In this document: positions 46,337 to 58,493 of the stretch, one piece after another
How positions within the stretch are numbered: the stretch's first letter is position 1
How the letters are laid out: each line of letters starts with the position of its first letter
Assembly: GCA_922989275.2 (NCBI GenBank)
Contig: OV277871.1
Location: forward strand, 61,525,848-61,589,847
Length of the DNA stretch: 64,000 nt
Origin: Gari tellinella
Lineage: Eukaryota > Mollusca > Bivalvia > Cardiida > Psammobiidae
Direction: 5' to 3'
Position numbers and translations under genes: made by a program
Notes under the pieces: generated by a model
What the model was told of the DNA's origin: nothing
The model's database searches: none
Seen by the model: only the letters and a program-made list of their open reading frames with translations

Positions 46337-47194
46337 ATAGGGCATGATTTTATTAGATTTTTTATTTTATGAAAAAAAAGTAAAAAAGTTTGAAAATGAA
46401 ATAGTTCTAGTATTAAACTTTTTCTTATATTCTACCAAATGAAAGCCAATGCTAAGGCAGTTCAAAATATGAAAAGAAATTGAAAGGTCAGTGTTGAAAA
46501 TGTTGAGTTATTAAAGTAAAAAGAGTTCATCTCCCCATACAAAATTTACAAAAAAGTACCATATCGATGATATTTAGAACTTTATAAATTTCACATTTGG
46601 TGCCTGTTTTCTCTTAAATTAGTTTTTGTATGAAGAAATACTACCATAGACAGGAAATAAATAACACAAAACCAAATTATCATATTTGTTTTCATTTAAA
46701 ATGGATTTTATTGAAGCGGGCTGTTTGAAAAGAACAAAATAAGAGAAAGTGGGTGGGGTAAATTTTACATGGCCATGGAGCCAACTGTTGTTCACCAAAA
46801 TGTACACTTTTTCTATTATTTCATTCATCTTAAGTAGCTCTTCAATACAAAACCATCATAAAGTGTTTTCATATACTATGAAAAATTCTTAAATTCATGA
46901 CATTGATACACCCTTAAGGTCATGTTTGTAGACAATCAAATTTGTAAATGGATGATACATTGTATAATAGCATACTACTATTAATAGTAGTAGCAGATAT
47001 ATAATAGCATACTACTGCATACTACTACTATTATTTAGCTGAAGAAAAAAAAAATCTAGAATTTAGCTAAGTATATAATTATATACTCACGGAATTTAAA
47101 AACTGTGAATTGGGAATAGCTGTCTATATAATAGGAACAACAAACCAGATATAATATAAATAGAATTTTTTATTGTGTTTTTAGCTCGACTTTT
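46337..47194. other. Right TIR of the TTAA element, then intron
   Basis: 46600-46913 pairs with 33107-33221 and 38058-38230. After TTAA at 46914 the sequence is ordinary AT-rich intron with a small foldback (agcatactactattaatagtagtagcag, 46970-46996). Confidence 0.55.
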
Positions 47195-48752
47195 TAGCTC
47201 ACCTGGCACGAAGTGCCAATGTGAGCTATTGTGCTCGCCCTGTGTCCGTCGTCCGGACGTCTGTCCGTGCTCACAAAATGATAGTTGTGTGGCTAAAATT
47301 GGCTTTCATAACCAGACACATAATTAAAAAAAAATTAATTCTGGCAGTTTCTTGTAACATTAACCTGGCCATTTCTTGTGACATTAACCTGGCCAGTTGT
47401 GGGACATGGGGTTAGGGGTAGGGTTAGCCTCCAGATCATTCTATAACAAAGTTAGATTTCATTTATGTGGCTAAACACACACATTTTAACCACATAAAAC
47501 ATTCAATAAGTTTATTCTTTCGTTTCAATCCTTTTCCTAAGTATTGTAAAATAATGTTAGCATGTATAATTGTAATCATATGTACTTCTGGAAATAAATA
47601 TGTTTAAACTAACCACATAAAAGAGATAAAATAAAGAAGGAAATGGCCACTCAAATGAAGATTGTGGGTACGTCCGTCCGTCTGTCTGTCCGTCATCCGT
47701 CGTCAAACTTTTTCTCCAAAGATCTTCTTCTTGGAAACCACTGGGCCAATTTCATCAAAACTTCATAGGATTGTTCCTTGTAGGGTATTCTCTCAGATTT
47801 CTTCAAATATAGGTGATCCAATTGAAATTGCCATGGCAACCAATTAAACAAACTTTCAAAATCTTCATGTCAAAAACTACAGGTTCAAATTGAAAATAAT
47901 TTTACCCAGATGTGCCATTGGTGACCCTCTATCAGATTTATAAAAATAATTTACCTATCTTAAAAAACATGGCCGCTAGTGGGTGGGGCAGATTTTCCTT
48001 ATATGGCTATATAGTGAAAATTTTAAAAATCTTCTTGTCAAAAACTACTGATTCGATTTGAAAGTAATTTCATGCAAATGGTCCATGGGTGACCCTCTAC
48101 CAGATTTCATAAAACTATTTTGATATCTAAAAAAACATGGCCGCAAGTGGGTGGTGCAGATTTTCCTGATGTTATTGTATGGTAAAAACTTTAAAAATCT
48201 TCTCCTCTGAAACTACTGATCTAAATTCAAAATAATAATACCCAAATGGTCATTTGATGACCCTCTACCATATTTCTTAAAATCATTTTGTTTTCATAAA
48301 AATTATGGCCGCCAGTGGGTCGGGCACGTTTTCCTTATGTTACTGTATATTAAAACTTTGAAAATCATCTCCTTTGAACTACTGGTCCAAATTCAAAATG
48401 ATTCTACACAAATGGTCAATTGATGCCCCTCTACCAGATTTCTTAAAATCATTTTGTTATCTTAAAAACATGGCCGCCAGTGGGTTGGGCAAGTTTTCCT
48501 TATATTTCTGTATAGAAAAACTTAAAAAAAAATTCTCTGAAACTATTGGTCTGATTTAAGAATAATTGTACACAAAAATTGATTCATGGGTGACCCTTTG
48601 CCAGTTTTTCTTCAAATAATCTTACTAACTCAAACAACATGGCCACCAGTGGTTGGGGTGAATAAACGAAAACGTAATCATTACTGGTCCATTTACATGA
48701 CTGCAATCATGGGTACCAGGTGAGAGATTTAGGGCCGCATGCGGCTCTTGTT
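47195..48752 (+). mobile_element. Family E hairpin/CCGT element
   Basis: The start is tagctcacctggcacgaagtgccaatgtgagct, then a gtccgtcgtccggacgtctgtccg tract, module M3 (47268-47672) and more CCGT. Core monomers of ~155 bp hold atggccgc(c/t)agtgggt(g/c)ggg, ttttccttat and gtgaccctctaccagattt. It ends gggtaccaggtgagagatttagggccgcatgcggctcttgtt. A decoy start, tagctcgac, precedes it. Confidence 0.88.
47268..47672 (+). mobile_element. Insert module M3, long copy
   Basis: The CCGT tract is interrupted by gctcacaaaatgatagttg, then two cattaacctggccattt words, the telomere-like ggttaggggtagggttag, a tttatgtggctaa/ttaaccacataaa foldback, and finally agattgtgggtac before cgtccgtccgtc. Shorter copies are at 15607, 62294 and 62570, and a truncated one at 61553. 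Confidence 0.75.
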
Positions 48753-50722
48753 AAAAAAGTTGAGCTATTGTCGTCACCCTGTTGTCTGCTTCTGCCTCAG
48801 CGTCTGCCTCGGTTAAGTTTTAAGAATAAGGTTTTTGTAAGACATCATTTCACAATAACTACCAAAGGTATCCATTTGAAACTTAGAACACTTGTTAATT
48901 ATCAAGAGGGCAACTCATTACAACAAGGCAGGTAACCTTGGGATTTGTCATTCCAGAGTTATTGCCCTTGTTTTATTTTCTTAAAACTTGTTATTAAAAT
49001 ATCTAAATAAATATGAAAGATATTAACTTAAAACTTTGAATACTTGTGCAGTATCAAAAGGGAAACCTATTACAATAAGGCAGGTACCTATTGGATTTAT
49101 CATTTCAGTTATTGTCCTTGTTTTATTAACTTAAAATATTTTTGTAAGTTTAAATATCTAAATAACTATCAAAGGTATTAAATTGAAACTTTCAATACTT
49201 GTTCAGTATCAAAATGGCAACTCATTACAACAAGGTAGGTACCTCTGTGATTTGTCATTCCAGAGTTATTGCCCTTGTTTTATTTACTTTCAAAATCTTC
49301 ATGTCAAAAACTACAGGTTCAAATTGAAAATAATTTTACCCAGATGTGCCATTGGTGACCCTCTATCAGATTTATAAAAATAATTTTCCTTTCTTAAAAA
49401 ACATGGCCGCTAGTGGGTGGGGCAGATTTTCCTTATATGGCTATATAGTGAAAATTTTAAAAATCTTCTTGTCAAAAACTACTGATTCGATTTGAAAGTA
49501 ATTTTATGCAAATGGTCCATGGGCGACCCTCTACCAGATTTCATAAAACTATTTTGATATCTAAAAAAACATGGCCGCAAGTGGGTGGTGCAGATTTTCC
49601 TGATGTTATTGTATGGTAAAAACTTTAAAAATCTTCTCCTCTGAAACTACTGATCTAAATTCAAAATATTAATACCCAAATGGACATTTGATGACCCTCT
49701 ACCATATTTCTTAAAAACGTTTTGTTATCTTAAAAATCATGGCTGCCAGTGGGTCGGGCACGTTTTCCTTATGTTACTGTATATTAAAACTTTGAAAATC
49801 ATCTCCTTTGAACTACTGGTCCAAATTCAAAATAATTCTACACAAATGGTCAATTGAAGCCCCTCTACCAGATTTCTTAAAATCATTTTGTTATCTTAAA
49901 AACATGGCCGCCAGTGGGTTGGGCAAGTTTTCCTTATATTTCTGTATAGAAAAACTTAAAAAAAATTCTCTGAAACTATTAATATTGGTCTGATTTAAGA
50001 ATAATTGTACACAAAAATTGATTCATGGGTGACCCTTTGCCAGTTTTTCTTCAAATAATCTTACTAACTCAAACAACATGGCCACCAGTGGTTGGGGTGA
50101 ATAAACGAAAACGTAATCATTACTGGTCCATTTACATGACTGCAATCATGGGTACCAGGTGAGAGATTTAGGGCCGCATGCGGCTCTTGTTAAAAAAGTT
50201 GAGCTATTGTTGTCACCCTGTTGTCTGCTTCTGCCTCAGCGTCTGCCTCGGTTAAGTTTTAAGAATAAGGTTTTTGTAAGACATCATTTCACAATAACTA
50301 CCAAAGGTATCCATTTGAAACTTAGAACACTTGTTAATTATCAAGAGGGCAACTCATTACAACAAGGCAGGTAACCTTGGGATTTGTCATTCCAGAGTTA
50401 TTGCCCTTGTTTTATTTTCTTAAAACTTGTTATTAAAATATCTAAATATATGAAAGATATTAACTTGAAACTTTGAATACTTGTTCAGTATCAAAAGGGC
50501 AACCTATTACAATAAGGCAGGTACCTATTGGATTGATCATTTCAGAGTTATTGCCCTTGTTTTATTAACTTAAAATTTGTAAGTTTAAATGTCTAAATAA
50601 CTATTAAAGGTATTTAATTGAAACTTTCAATACTTGTTCAATATCAAAATGGCAACTCATTACAACAAGGTAGGTACCTCTGTGATTTGTCATTCCAGAG
50701 TTATTGCCCTTGTTTTATTTAC
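47853..50722 (+). repeat. 1434-bp tandem duplication spanning elements E and I
   Basis: The block 47853-49286 is repeated at 49287-50722 with only scattered differences. It includes the 3' two-thirds of E, the E/I junction and the first I monomers. The junction falls where a family I word (tttatttactt) abuts a family E word (actttcaaaatcttcatg), with a few bases of shared sequence. This is a local duplication, not transposition. Confidence 0.93.
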
Positions 50723-51394
50723 TTAAAATTTGTAAATTGAAATATTTTAATAACTGTCAAAGTTATAAACTTGAAACTTTAAATACTTGTTTAATATCAA
50801 AAGGGCAACTCATTAAAATAAGGGAGGTGACCTGGAGATGTGCCATTCCAGAGTTATTTCCCTTATGTACATAAAAGTTGTAAATTGGGATTTTTCAATA
50901 ACCATCAAAGGTATTAACTTTAAACTTTGAATACTTTTAATGTATCAAAAGGACATTTCATTACAACAAGATAGGTTAACCTGCGATTTGTCATTTCAGA
51001 GTAATTGCCCTTGTTTTGACTTAGAATTTGTTAATTAAATTTCTCAATAACTATCATAGGTATAAACTTGAAACTTTGAATACTTGTTCAGTGTCAAAAG
51101 GGCATCACCTTACACTAAGACTGATAACCATGGGATTTGTCATTGCAGAGTTATTGCCCTTGTTTTTACTCAAAATTTGTAAATGAAATTTCTCAGTTAC
51201 TGTAGAAAGTTATTAGTTTTAAACTTCCAATACTTTCGAATACTTGTTTAGTATCAAAAGGGCAACTCATTACAACAAGGCAGATATTGTCCTTGTTTTG
51301 ACTTACAGTTTACTTTAAGTGGAATTTCACATTGACTGTCAGAGGTATTAAATTCAAACTTTGAATACTTGTTCACAACCAAAAGAGTAATTTT

Positions 51395-52024
51395 TATGCT
51401 GCCCTTTAGAGGGGGAGCATATAGTCGCCGCTTTGTCCCTCCGTCCGTGTGTCCGTCTGTCTGTCCGCGCCACTAAAGTGGGTAAGAGGGCCAGTCTATA
51501 TCATAACGGTAAACATAACAAAAGAAGACAATAGAGTTCATTCCGTAACAATACACTAAGGGGCCGTGGCCCGTTATTGGAACAAAAGAAAATAACAAAA
51601 GAAAAGGCCCTCTAACCCAATTCGGTGGCACGTCCATACGTCCCGCTTTTTTGTCCGGAGCATATCTCTTGAACGGTTCACAGTAGGTTGATGAAACTTG
51701 ATACAGTGATAGAGAATATGGGTCATGTCCGGTCAAAAACTAGGTCACTAGGTCAAATCAGAGAAAAACCTTGTTAACACTCTAGAGGCTACAAATCTCA
51801 TTGGAGCTTGATGAAACTTAGTCAGAATGTTTGTCTCATTGATATCTAGGTCAAGTTTGAATATGGGTCATGTCCGGTCAAAAACTAGGTCACTAGGTCA
51901 AATCATAGGAAAATCTTGTTTACACTCTAAAGGTTGATTGTGGGTCATGTCCAGTCATAATCTAGGTCAAGTTTGCCATGGTGTACCAGGTGAGCGATCC
52001 ATCGTTTGGAACGATATTCTTGTT
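51395..52024 (+). mobile_element. Chimeric element: family B 5' half joined to family H 3' half
   Basis: The start is tatgctgccctttagagggggagcatatagtcgccgc, then CCGT with module M1 (51469-51629) and the first B monomer (gtccggagcatatctcttgaac...gatacagtgatagaga). At about 51717 the sequence changes to atatgggtcatgtccggtcaaaaactagg of family H, and it ends accaggtgagcgatccatcgtttggaacgatattcttgttt. Confidence 0.85.
51469..51629 (+). mobile_element. Insert module M1, copy 3
   Basis: It has the same unit and orientation as at 12412, with a ~10-bp extra piece (tctatatcat) after gggccag. It sits in the CCGT tract of the B/H chimera. Confidence 0.88.
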
Positions 52025-52914
52025 TACAACAAGGCAGTCAACCCTGTGATTGATTTTGCAGATTTAGTACCCTTGTTAGCTCACTTGAGCCAAAGGCTAA
52101 GGATGAGCTATTGTGATTCCTTTCCGTCCGTCGTCCAGTGTCTTGCGTCCGTCATCCATTGTCTGTCGTCTGTCCACATTTTCAAACAACATCTCCTCTG
52201 AAACCGCTGACCCAATTTCAGCCAAACTTTGTCAGAAGCATCAGTGACAAGGGAGAACGAAATGTTGTTCAAAGTTACTGGCTAGAGTTATTCCCCTTGC
52301 TTTGGGGCCGGTTTTTCTAAAATGACCATATAGACAAACTTTAATGCATAAGAAAAGCTTTAAAAATCTTCTTCTAAGAAACAGAAAGGCCCAGACCTTT
52401 GATATTTGGTATGTAACATGACCTAATAGTCTTCTACAAAGATTTTTCAAATTATGACCCCCAGGATCAAAAATGGCCCCGCCCATGGGCTTATCAGATT
52501 TTCATAAGAAAACTGTAAGGCCAAGATCATTAATATTTGACCTGTAGCTTTGCCTAATGAGTCTTTACCAAGATTGTTCAAATTATGACCCCAGGTAAAA
52601 AATGGCCCCACCCTTGGGCTTATCAGTCTTACATAGACTTATATAGAAAAACCTTTAAAAATCTTCTTCTCTGAAACCTTAAGGCCCAGGTCCTTAATAT
52701 CTGACATGTAGCTTTGTCTTATGGTCCTCTCCCTAGATTGTTCAAATTATGACCCCAAGGTCAAAAACGGCCCCACACATGGGCTAATCCGTTTTTCATA
52801 AGAAATCCTTTTAAAATCTTCTCCTGAAACCGTAAGGCCTAGATCATTGATATTTGACTTGTAGCTTTGCCTTATGGGTCTTTACCAAGATGGTTCAAAT
52901 TATGACCCGGTGTC

Positions 52915-54405
52915 CTATGGTATTTTGACATCATTGTAACTTAACCCCGGGGTTAACCCCTATCAGAAATGAAAATATATGTGTACATGATCATATGTTG
53001 CAATTGTTGTTAACATTGTAATTCAAAGTTTTATGTTTGATAATTTCTGAAGGGGGGGGGGCCATTGTAGATTAACCCCCCCTCATTAAATTTTTTTCAG
53101 CGCATATTTTTAGCTCACCTGAGCTAGCTCAGGGTGAGCTTTTGCAATCCTTGAATGTCCGTCGTTCGTCGTCCACTATTTTGGTGTTTACACTCTAGAG
53201 GCCACAATTTTTATCCAATCTTTCTGTAACTTACTCAGATTGTATATTACCATAAGAGTTCGAATGAGTTTGATTATGGTTGATATTGGACGAATAGGTC
53301 AAGAGTTATCCACCTTTGAATTGCTGAAAATGCAATATTTAACAGTGTTTACACTCTAGAGGCCACAATTTTAATTCAACCTTTCCCAATCTTGCTCAAA
53401 TTGTATATAACCTCAAGAGTTCGGATAAGTTCAATTATGGTTGGAATTGGATTGATAGGTCAAGAGTTATCTACCTTTAAATTGCTGAAAATGCCATATT
53501 TAAGGTTGTTTACACTCTAGAGGCCACACTTTTAATCCAATCTTTCCCATACTTCATCAGATGGTATATGACTATAAGAGTTCAGATGAGTTTGATTAGG
53601 GTTGCATTCGGATCTGTAGTACCTTTGAATTGCTGAAAATGCCATATTTAAGGGTGTTTACACTCTAGAGGTCACAATTTTAATCCAATCTTTCTTAAAC
53701 TTGCTCAGATTGTATATAACCATAAGAAAATGAGTTAGGTTATGGTTGGAATTGGATTTATAGGTCAAGAGTTATCTACCTTTGAATTGCTGAAAATGCC
53801 ATATTTAACAGTGTTTGCACTCTAGAGGCCACAATTTTCAATGGATTTTAATTATAATTGCACACAATGTATATAGCTATGAGTTCTCGAGGGAGTGCAA
53901 TTATTGTTGAAATCTGATCATTGTGGCAAGAGTTATCTGCCCTTGATTTACTTTGAAATGCTAGAAAAGGCTTCATTTCAGTATTATTTAGGCTCTAGTT
54001 ATCTGCCTTTGATGTACTCTACTATACATACTAGAATGGGTCATATTGCAATGTTGTGTACATGCTATACTACAAATTTGAATGGATTTAGAATAAAACA
54101 GGTGAAATTCAAAGGTAAAGCTATCAGGCTTCATTATAAAAGGTGAGCTATATCAGGGCCTTCAGGCCCTCTTGTTTTTAAATCCAACTATCAGAAAAGA
54201 AAAAATATGTTAACATGATTATGTTGAAACTGTTTTTAACATTGTAACTCAAAATTTTATGCGTTAAGATTTCTTAAGGGGGGGGGGGGGGGTTAATTTT
54301 CAATGGTCATTGTAAATTAACCCCATCCCCCATTAAGAAATCTTAACGCGTAAAAGTTTGAGTTACAATGTTAAAAACAGTTCCAACATGATCGTGTACA
54401 CATAT
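52915..54405. mobile_element. Palindromic MITE in family J, split by a family A insertion
   Basis: Inverted words ttaacattgtaa, atgatca/ttaacatgatta and polyG/polyC-bounded ttaacccc lie on both sides. The right part (54177-54405) is itself a foldback: cattgtaactcaaaattttatgcgttaagatttctt against aagaaatcttaacgcgtaaaagtttgagttacaatg. Confidence 0.65.
53111..54176 (+). mobile_element. Family A insertion
   Basis: It has the hairpin start tagctcacctgagctagctcagggtgagct, a gtccgtcgttcgtcgtcc tract, about four and a half monomers, the 3' flank and the end aggtgagctatatcagggccttcaggccctcttgtt. Confidence 0.92.
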
Positions 54406-54549
54406 ATTTAATGAGTCTTTACCAGGATTGTTCAAATTATGACCCCGGGTCAAAAATGGCCCCCATCCCAGGGCTTATAAGTTTTACATAGACTTATATA
54501 GGAAAACCTTTAAAAATCTTCTCCTCTAAAACTGTAAGGCCCAGATTTT

Positions 54550-54597
54550 TAGCTCACCTGCAGTGCCAAGGTGAGCTTTTAGGATCGCTGGATGTCC

Positions 54598-54633
<36 letters not shown>

Positions 54634-55850
54634 TCACAATTGGTTCGTTAACACTCTAGTGGCTACAAATTTCATCTGATCTTCATGAAACTTAATGACA
54701 ATGTTTGTCTTGATGAAATCTAGGTCATGTTCGAATATAGGTCATGCTAGGTCAAAAACTAGGTCACTAGGTCAAATCATAGAAATACCTTGTTAACACT
54801 CTAGAGACTACAAATCTCATTGGAATTAAATGCATCCTAGTCAGAATGTTTGCCAAGTTCGAATATGGGTCATGTCTAGTCAAAAACTAGGTCACTAGGT
54901 CAAATAATAGGAAAACCTTGTTTACACTCTATAGGCTACAAATCTCACCTTATTTTCATGAAACTTGGTCAAAATGTTTGCCTCATTGATATCTAGGTCA
55001 AGTTTGAATATGGGTCATGTCCGGTCAAAAACTAGGTCACTAGGTCAAATCATAGAAAAACCTTGTTAACACTCTAGAGGCTTCAAATCTCATTGGATTT
55101 TAATGAAACTTGGTCAGAATGTTTGCCTAATTAATATCTAGGTCAAGTTAGAATATGGGTCATGTCGGATCAAAATTTAGGTCACTAGGTCAAATCAAAG
55201 AAAAACATTGTTAACCCTCTAGAGGCTACAAATCTCATTAGATCTGAATGAAATATGGGTCATGTCTAGTCAAAAACTAGGTCACTAGGTCAAATCATAG
55301 GAAAACCTTGTTTACACTCTATAGGCTACAAATCTCACCTTATTTTCATGAAACTTGGTCAAAATGTTTGCCTCATTGATATCTAGGTCAAGTTTGAATA
55401 TGGGTCATGTCCGGTCAAAAACTAGGTCACTAGGTCAAATCATAGAAAAACCTTGTTAACACTCTAGAGGCTTCAAATCTCATTGGATTTTAATGAAACT
55501 TGGTCAGAATGTTTGCCTTATTAATATCTAGGTCAAGTTTGAATATGGGTCATGTCGGATCAAAATTTAGGTCACTATGTCAAATCAAAGAAAAACATTG
55601 TTAACCCTCTAGAGGCTACAAATCTCATTAGATCTGAATGAAATATTGCCAGAATGTTTGCCTACATCAAAGCTAGGCCAAAATCAAATGTGGATTGTGT
55701 CTGGTCAGAAACTAGGTCAAATCATAGAAAAATCTTGATAACACTCTAAAGGTTGATTGTGGGTCATGTCTAGTCGTAATCTAGGTCACTATAGGTCATG
55801 TCTTACATGGTGTACCAAGTGAGCGATTTAGGGCCATGGTGGCCCTTGTT
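54550..55850 (+). mobile_element. Family H insertion with internal duplication
   Basis: The start tagctcacctgcagtgccaaggtgagct is followed by a pure gtctgtctgtctgtctgtctg tract. A ~390-bp block of the core beginning atgggtcatgtctagtcaaaaac near 54865 is repeated near 55254. The end is accaagtgagcgatttagggccatggtggcccttgtt. Confidence 0.88.
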
Positions 55851-56359
55851 AATATTTAACATATATCTTTGCCTTGTGGCCCTGTACCATGATTGTTCAA
55901 ATTTTGGCCCCCGGGCAAAAATACCCCCCCCCCCTTGGGCATATCAGGTTTATATAAACTCATATAGGAAAACCTTTAAAACTCTTCTTCTCTGAAACTA
56001 AATGCTTTGCATTGTGATCCTCTACAGGTAAACTGTTAAAAACCTCCTTCTCTGTAAAGCCGTAAAGCCCAGATCATTAATATTTGATATGTAGCTTTGC
56101 CTTATTATTTGCTCTACTAAGGTCAAATTGGCCCCGCCCTGGGGTTTATCAGGTTTATATAAACTTATATATAGGAAAAACTTTAAGACTCTTCTTCTCT
56201 GAAACTGTAAAGCCCAAACCTTTACTATTTGACTAAGAGCTTTGCATTGTGATCCTCTACAATTATGAACCCTGGGTCATAGCTTTATCAAAATGTTGTC
56301 ATGCCAAGTCAGCTTCTATGGTACAATGTCCTTAGGTGAGGGCCTATTGCCCTCTTGTT

Positions 56360-57056
56360 TGACTGCAAAATAAGCGTAATCTGTAACACACTGTCCTTGG
56401 GCTGGTTAGACAGAGTCTTGGAATGTTTTGAGGTTGCAGACTGAAAACAACCACGCAAATGTGTAAAGGGAATATGTGTATCTTGTTGACATTATATCAC
56501 TAGCGGTAAACCTGGTTGCGGATTCTCGTGATTCTCGCGAGTGTTGCCATTTTGTCAATTACATCTCCATAATGACAACATGGTGTTATGATGAAGGCCA
56601 GATGAGCTTGCGATATCATTTTTCTGCATTCAAGTCTCTAACATGCTGACTGAACATAAGGGCCCATTTTCAGACAGCCGTAGTATCGCCGTCATTGAGG
56701 ATAAAACAAACCTTAATTGTTTTTTTGTTGATTGGCTTCCAAAACAATCAGTGTAAATTGAAAACTTGTTGCATGTACCGTACAAATGAGTGTACTGAAT
56801 AATTTATGCTAAAATTGACAAAGTTCTTTTGACACTCAAAATCCACTTAATTTTCACGAAAGGGCAACCAGTACATTCTACTGTACATGATTGTATAAAC
56901 AGATATTATGTGAGCTAACTGAAAACGTGTACATTCAAAACAAATTTCGACCATCCACAGTTTTTAAATTCCATGAGTATATATTATTCATTGTCTGTTT
57001 TGTTCACAGGTGTGACTGACTGACTGTATAGTCATTGTCTGACTTGTTCTTTACAG
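56360..57056. other. Intron 4 end, apparently unique
   Basis: This is one of the few repeat-free stretches. Near 56520-56545 there is a short ctcgtgattctcgcgag motif. The branch-point and pyrimidine region precedes the acceptor at 57056. No exon is seen. Confidence 0.5.
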
Positions 57057-57227
57057 ATGGACCTAGATCTCCCTCAGCCCCAGTTTCACGAAGAATCAGC
57101 AGCATGTCAACTTTCAACAAGTCTGCCAGTGTAGGGTCCAACCTTGATGAAAATCACTCCTACAAAGAAAGCATTCCAAAGCCCCCAGGCCCTACATACC
57201 CCTTTCAAAATTATCCAATGCTGCCTA
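57057..57227 (+). CDS. Internal exon 5 of the host gene (Ser/Pro-rich)
   Basis: 171 bp, phase 1 at both ends, with acceptor gttctttacag and donor CTGCCTA|gtaagt. After the Asp codon shared with exon 4 it reads GPRSPSAPVSRRISSMSTFN, continues KSASVGSNLDENHSYKES and ends in a proline/tyrosine-rich part (PPGPTYPFQNYPMLP). The RRISS and SRRIS context suggests basophilic kinase sites. It continues the disordered region of exon 4, and downstream exons lie beyond the window. The phase fit across a 26-kb intron supports one gene. The family is not recognised. Confidence 0.82.
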
Positions 57228-57481
57228 GTAAGTTCTTTAAGATATCCTTACAACACCAACTTACTAATCAGACTAGAATTACAGCCAGGAATGTACACCT
57301 TGATCATAAATCTCCTGAATGACCTCTTACCTGTGTCTACACTGTTTATATATACTTGTTTCTGGCACAAAATTTGTTAAACCATGATAATAACTTCCAT
57401 CCTAGCTTTGAGAGAATGTCACTGATATAGAAAAGTAGGATCTTGGAAAATTGTACTTTTGGCTATTGATGATGGAAGTGC
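57228..57481. other. Intron 5 start, no feature
   Basis: Ordinary intron sequence follows the donor. A second frame over exon 5 that runs to 57380 is a shadow. Confidence 0.5.
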
Positions 57482-58493
57482 AAAGGTGAGCTATTAGGAT
57501 CGCTAGATGTCCATCGTCTGTCTGTCTTCTTCTTCTTCCGGTTAATGTGCATAACCCCTCTGGAGCATCGTCACACAATCATGTCGCACAAGTCTGTCTG
57601 TATGTCTGTCCACAATTGGTTGGTTAACACTCAAGCTTGATGACAATGTTTGTGTGGAAGAAATCTAGGTCAATGTTCTATTGTGGGTCATGTCAGATCA
57701 AAAACTATATCAATAGTTCAAATCATTGCAAAACCTTGTTAACACATTAGAGGCTACAAATCTCATGAGATCTTTATGAAAAATAGTCAAAATGGTTGCC
57801 TAATTGATATCTATGTCAAGCTTGAATGTGGGTTATATCTGGTAAAAAAAAGTAGGCCTATAGGTCAAATCATAGAAAAACATTGTAAACACTCTAGAGG
57901 CTACAATTCTCCTTGGGTTTTAATGCAACATGATCAAAATGTTTGCCACATTTAAAACTAGGTAAAGTCCCAAAATGGGTCATGTCAGGTAAAAATAGGT
58001 CACTTGGTCAAATCAAAGAAAAACAGCGTTTACCCTCTAGAAGCTACAAATCTCATTGAATTTATTGAAACTTGGTCAAAACGTTTGCCTCATTGATTCT
58101 AGGTCAGATATAAATGTGGGTCTTGTCAAGTTAACAAGTAGGTGACTAGGTCAAATCAAAGAAAAACAGTGTTACACTCTAGAGGCTACAAATTTCATTA
58201 GATCTGAATGAAATGAAGTCAGAATGTTTGCCTACATAAAATCTAAGTCAAGCTTGAATGTGGGTCCTGTCAGGTCACTGATCACTATGTCAAATCATGG
58301 AAAAATCTTATTAACACTCTATAGGTTAAAATCTTATTTGATCTTAATGGAACTTGCTCAAAATGTTTGCCTCATTGAAATCTAGGCCATGGTTGAATGA
58401 TGGTCATGTCCGGTCATATAATCTAGGTCACTATAAGTCATGTTTTGCATAGTGTACCAAGTGAATGGTGTTGGACCATAGTGGTCCTTGTTT
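57482..58493 (+). mobile_element. Old family H element
   Basis: Its decayed start is caaaggtgagctattaggatcgctagatgtcc. The GTCTGTC tract is interrupted at about 57526-57590 by ttcttcttcttccggttaatgtgcataacccctctggagc, which looks like the tail of a minus-strand retroelement. Core monomers are diverged, and it ends accaagtgaatggtgttggaccatagtggtccttgttt. Confidence 0.75.

Larger units (their letters stand above)
33107..46913. mobile_element. TTAA-flanked TIR element, host of a deep nest
   Basis: The left terminus is TTAA-GGGTGTATC (33103 onward) and the right is GATACACCC-TTAA (to 46917). Left TIR material continues at 33107-33221 and, after two inserted elements, at 38058-38230. In reverse complement it matches 46600-46913; for example gctatttatgatgaatgaaa against gctacttaagatgaatgaaa, and aatttgggttttcattatttatttc against aatttggttttgtgttatttatttcc. 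TTAA duplication is typical of piggyBac-like elements, but no transposase is seen. Confidence 0.65.
48753..52076 (+). mobile_element. Family I element(s), interrupted
   Basis: After aaaaaagttgagctattgtcgtcaccctgttgtctg the core has ~150-bp monomers. These carry ttgaaactttgaatacttgttcagtatcaaaagggcaac, attacaacaaggcaggta and gatttgtcattccagagttattgcccttgtttt. The core is broken by the E duplication (49287-50191) and by a B/H chimera (51395-52024), after which it resumes acaacaaggcagtcaaccctgtgat. Its 3' hairpin is not identified. Confidence 0.75.
52077..56359 (+). mobile_element. Family J element with three nested insertions
   Basis: The start is tagctcacttgagccaaaggctaaggatgagct, then a ccgtccgtcgtcc tract. 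Core monomers of ~155 bp hold aaaatcttcttctctgaaactgtaaggcccagatc, ttaatatttgacatgtagctttgccttatggtcctct and ccaagattgttcaaattatgaccc. It ends ccttaggtgagggcctattgccctcttgttt. The core is cut at about 52915 by a palindromic MITE and at 54550 by family H, resuming each time in register. Confidence 0.85.
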
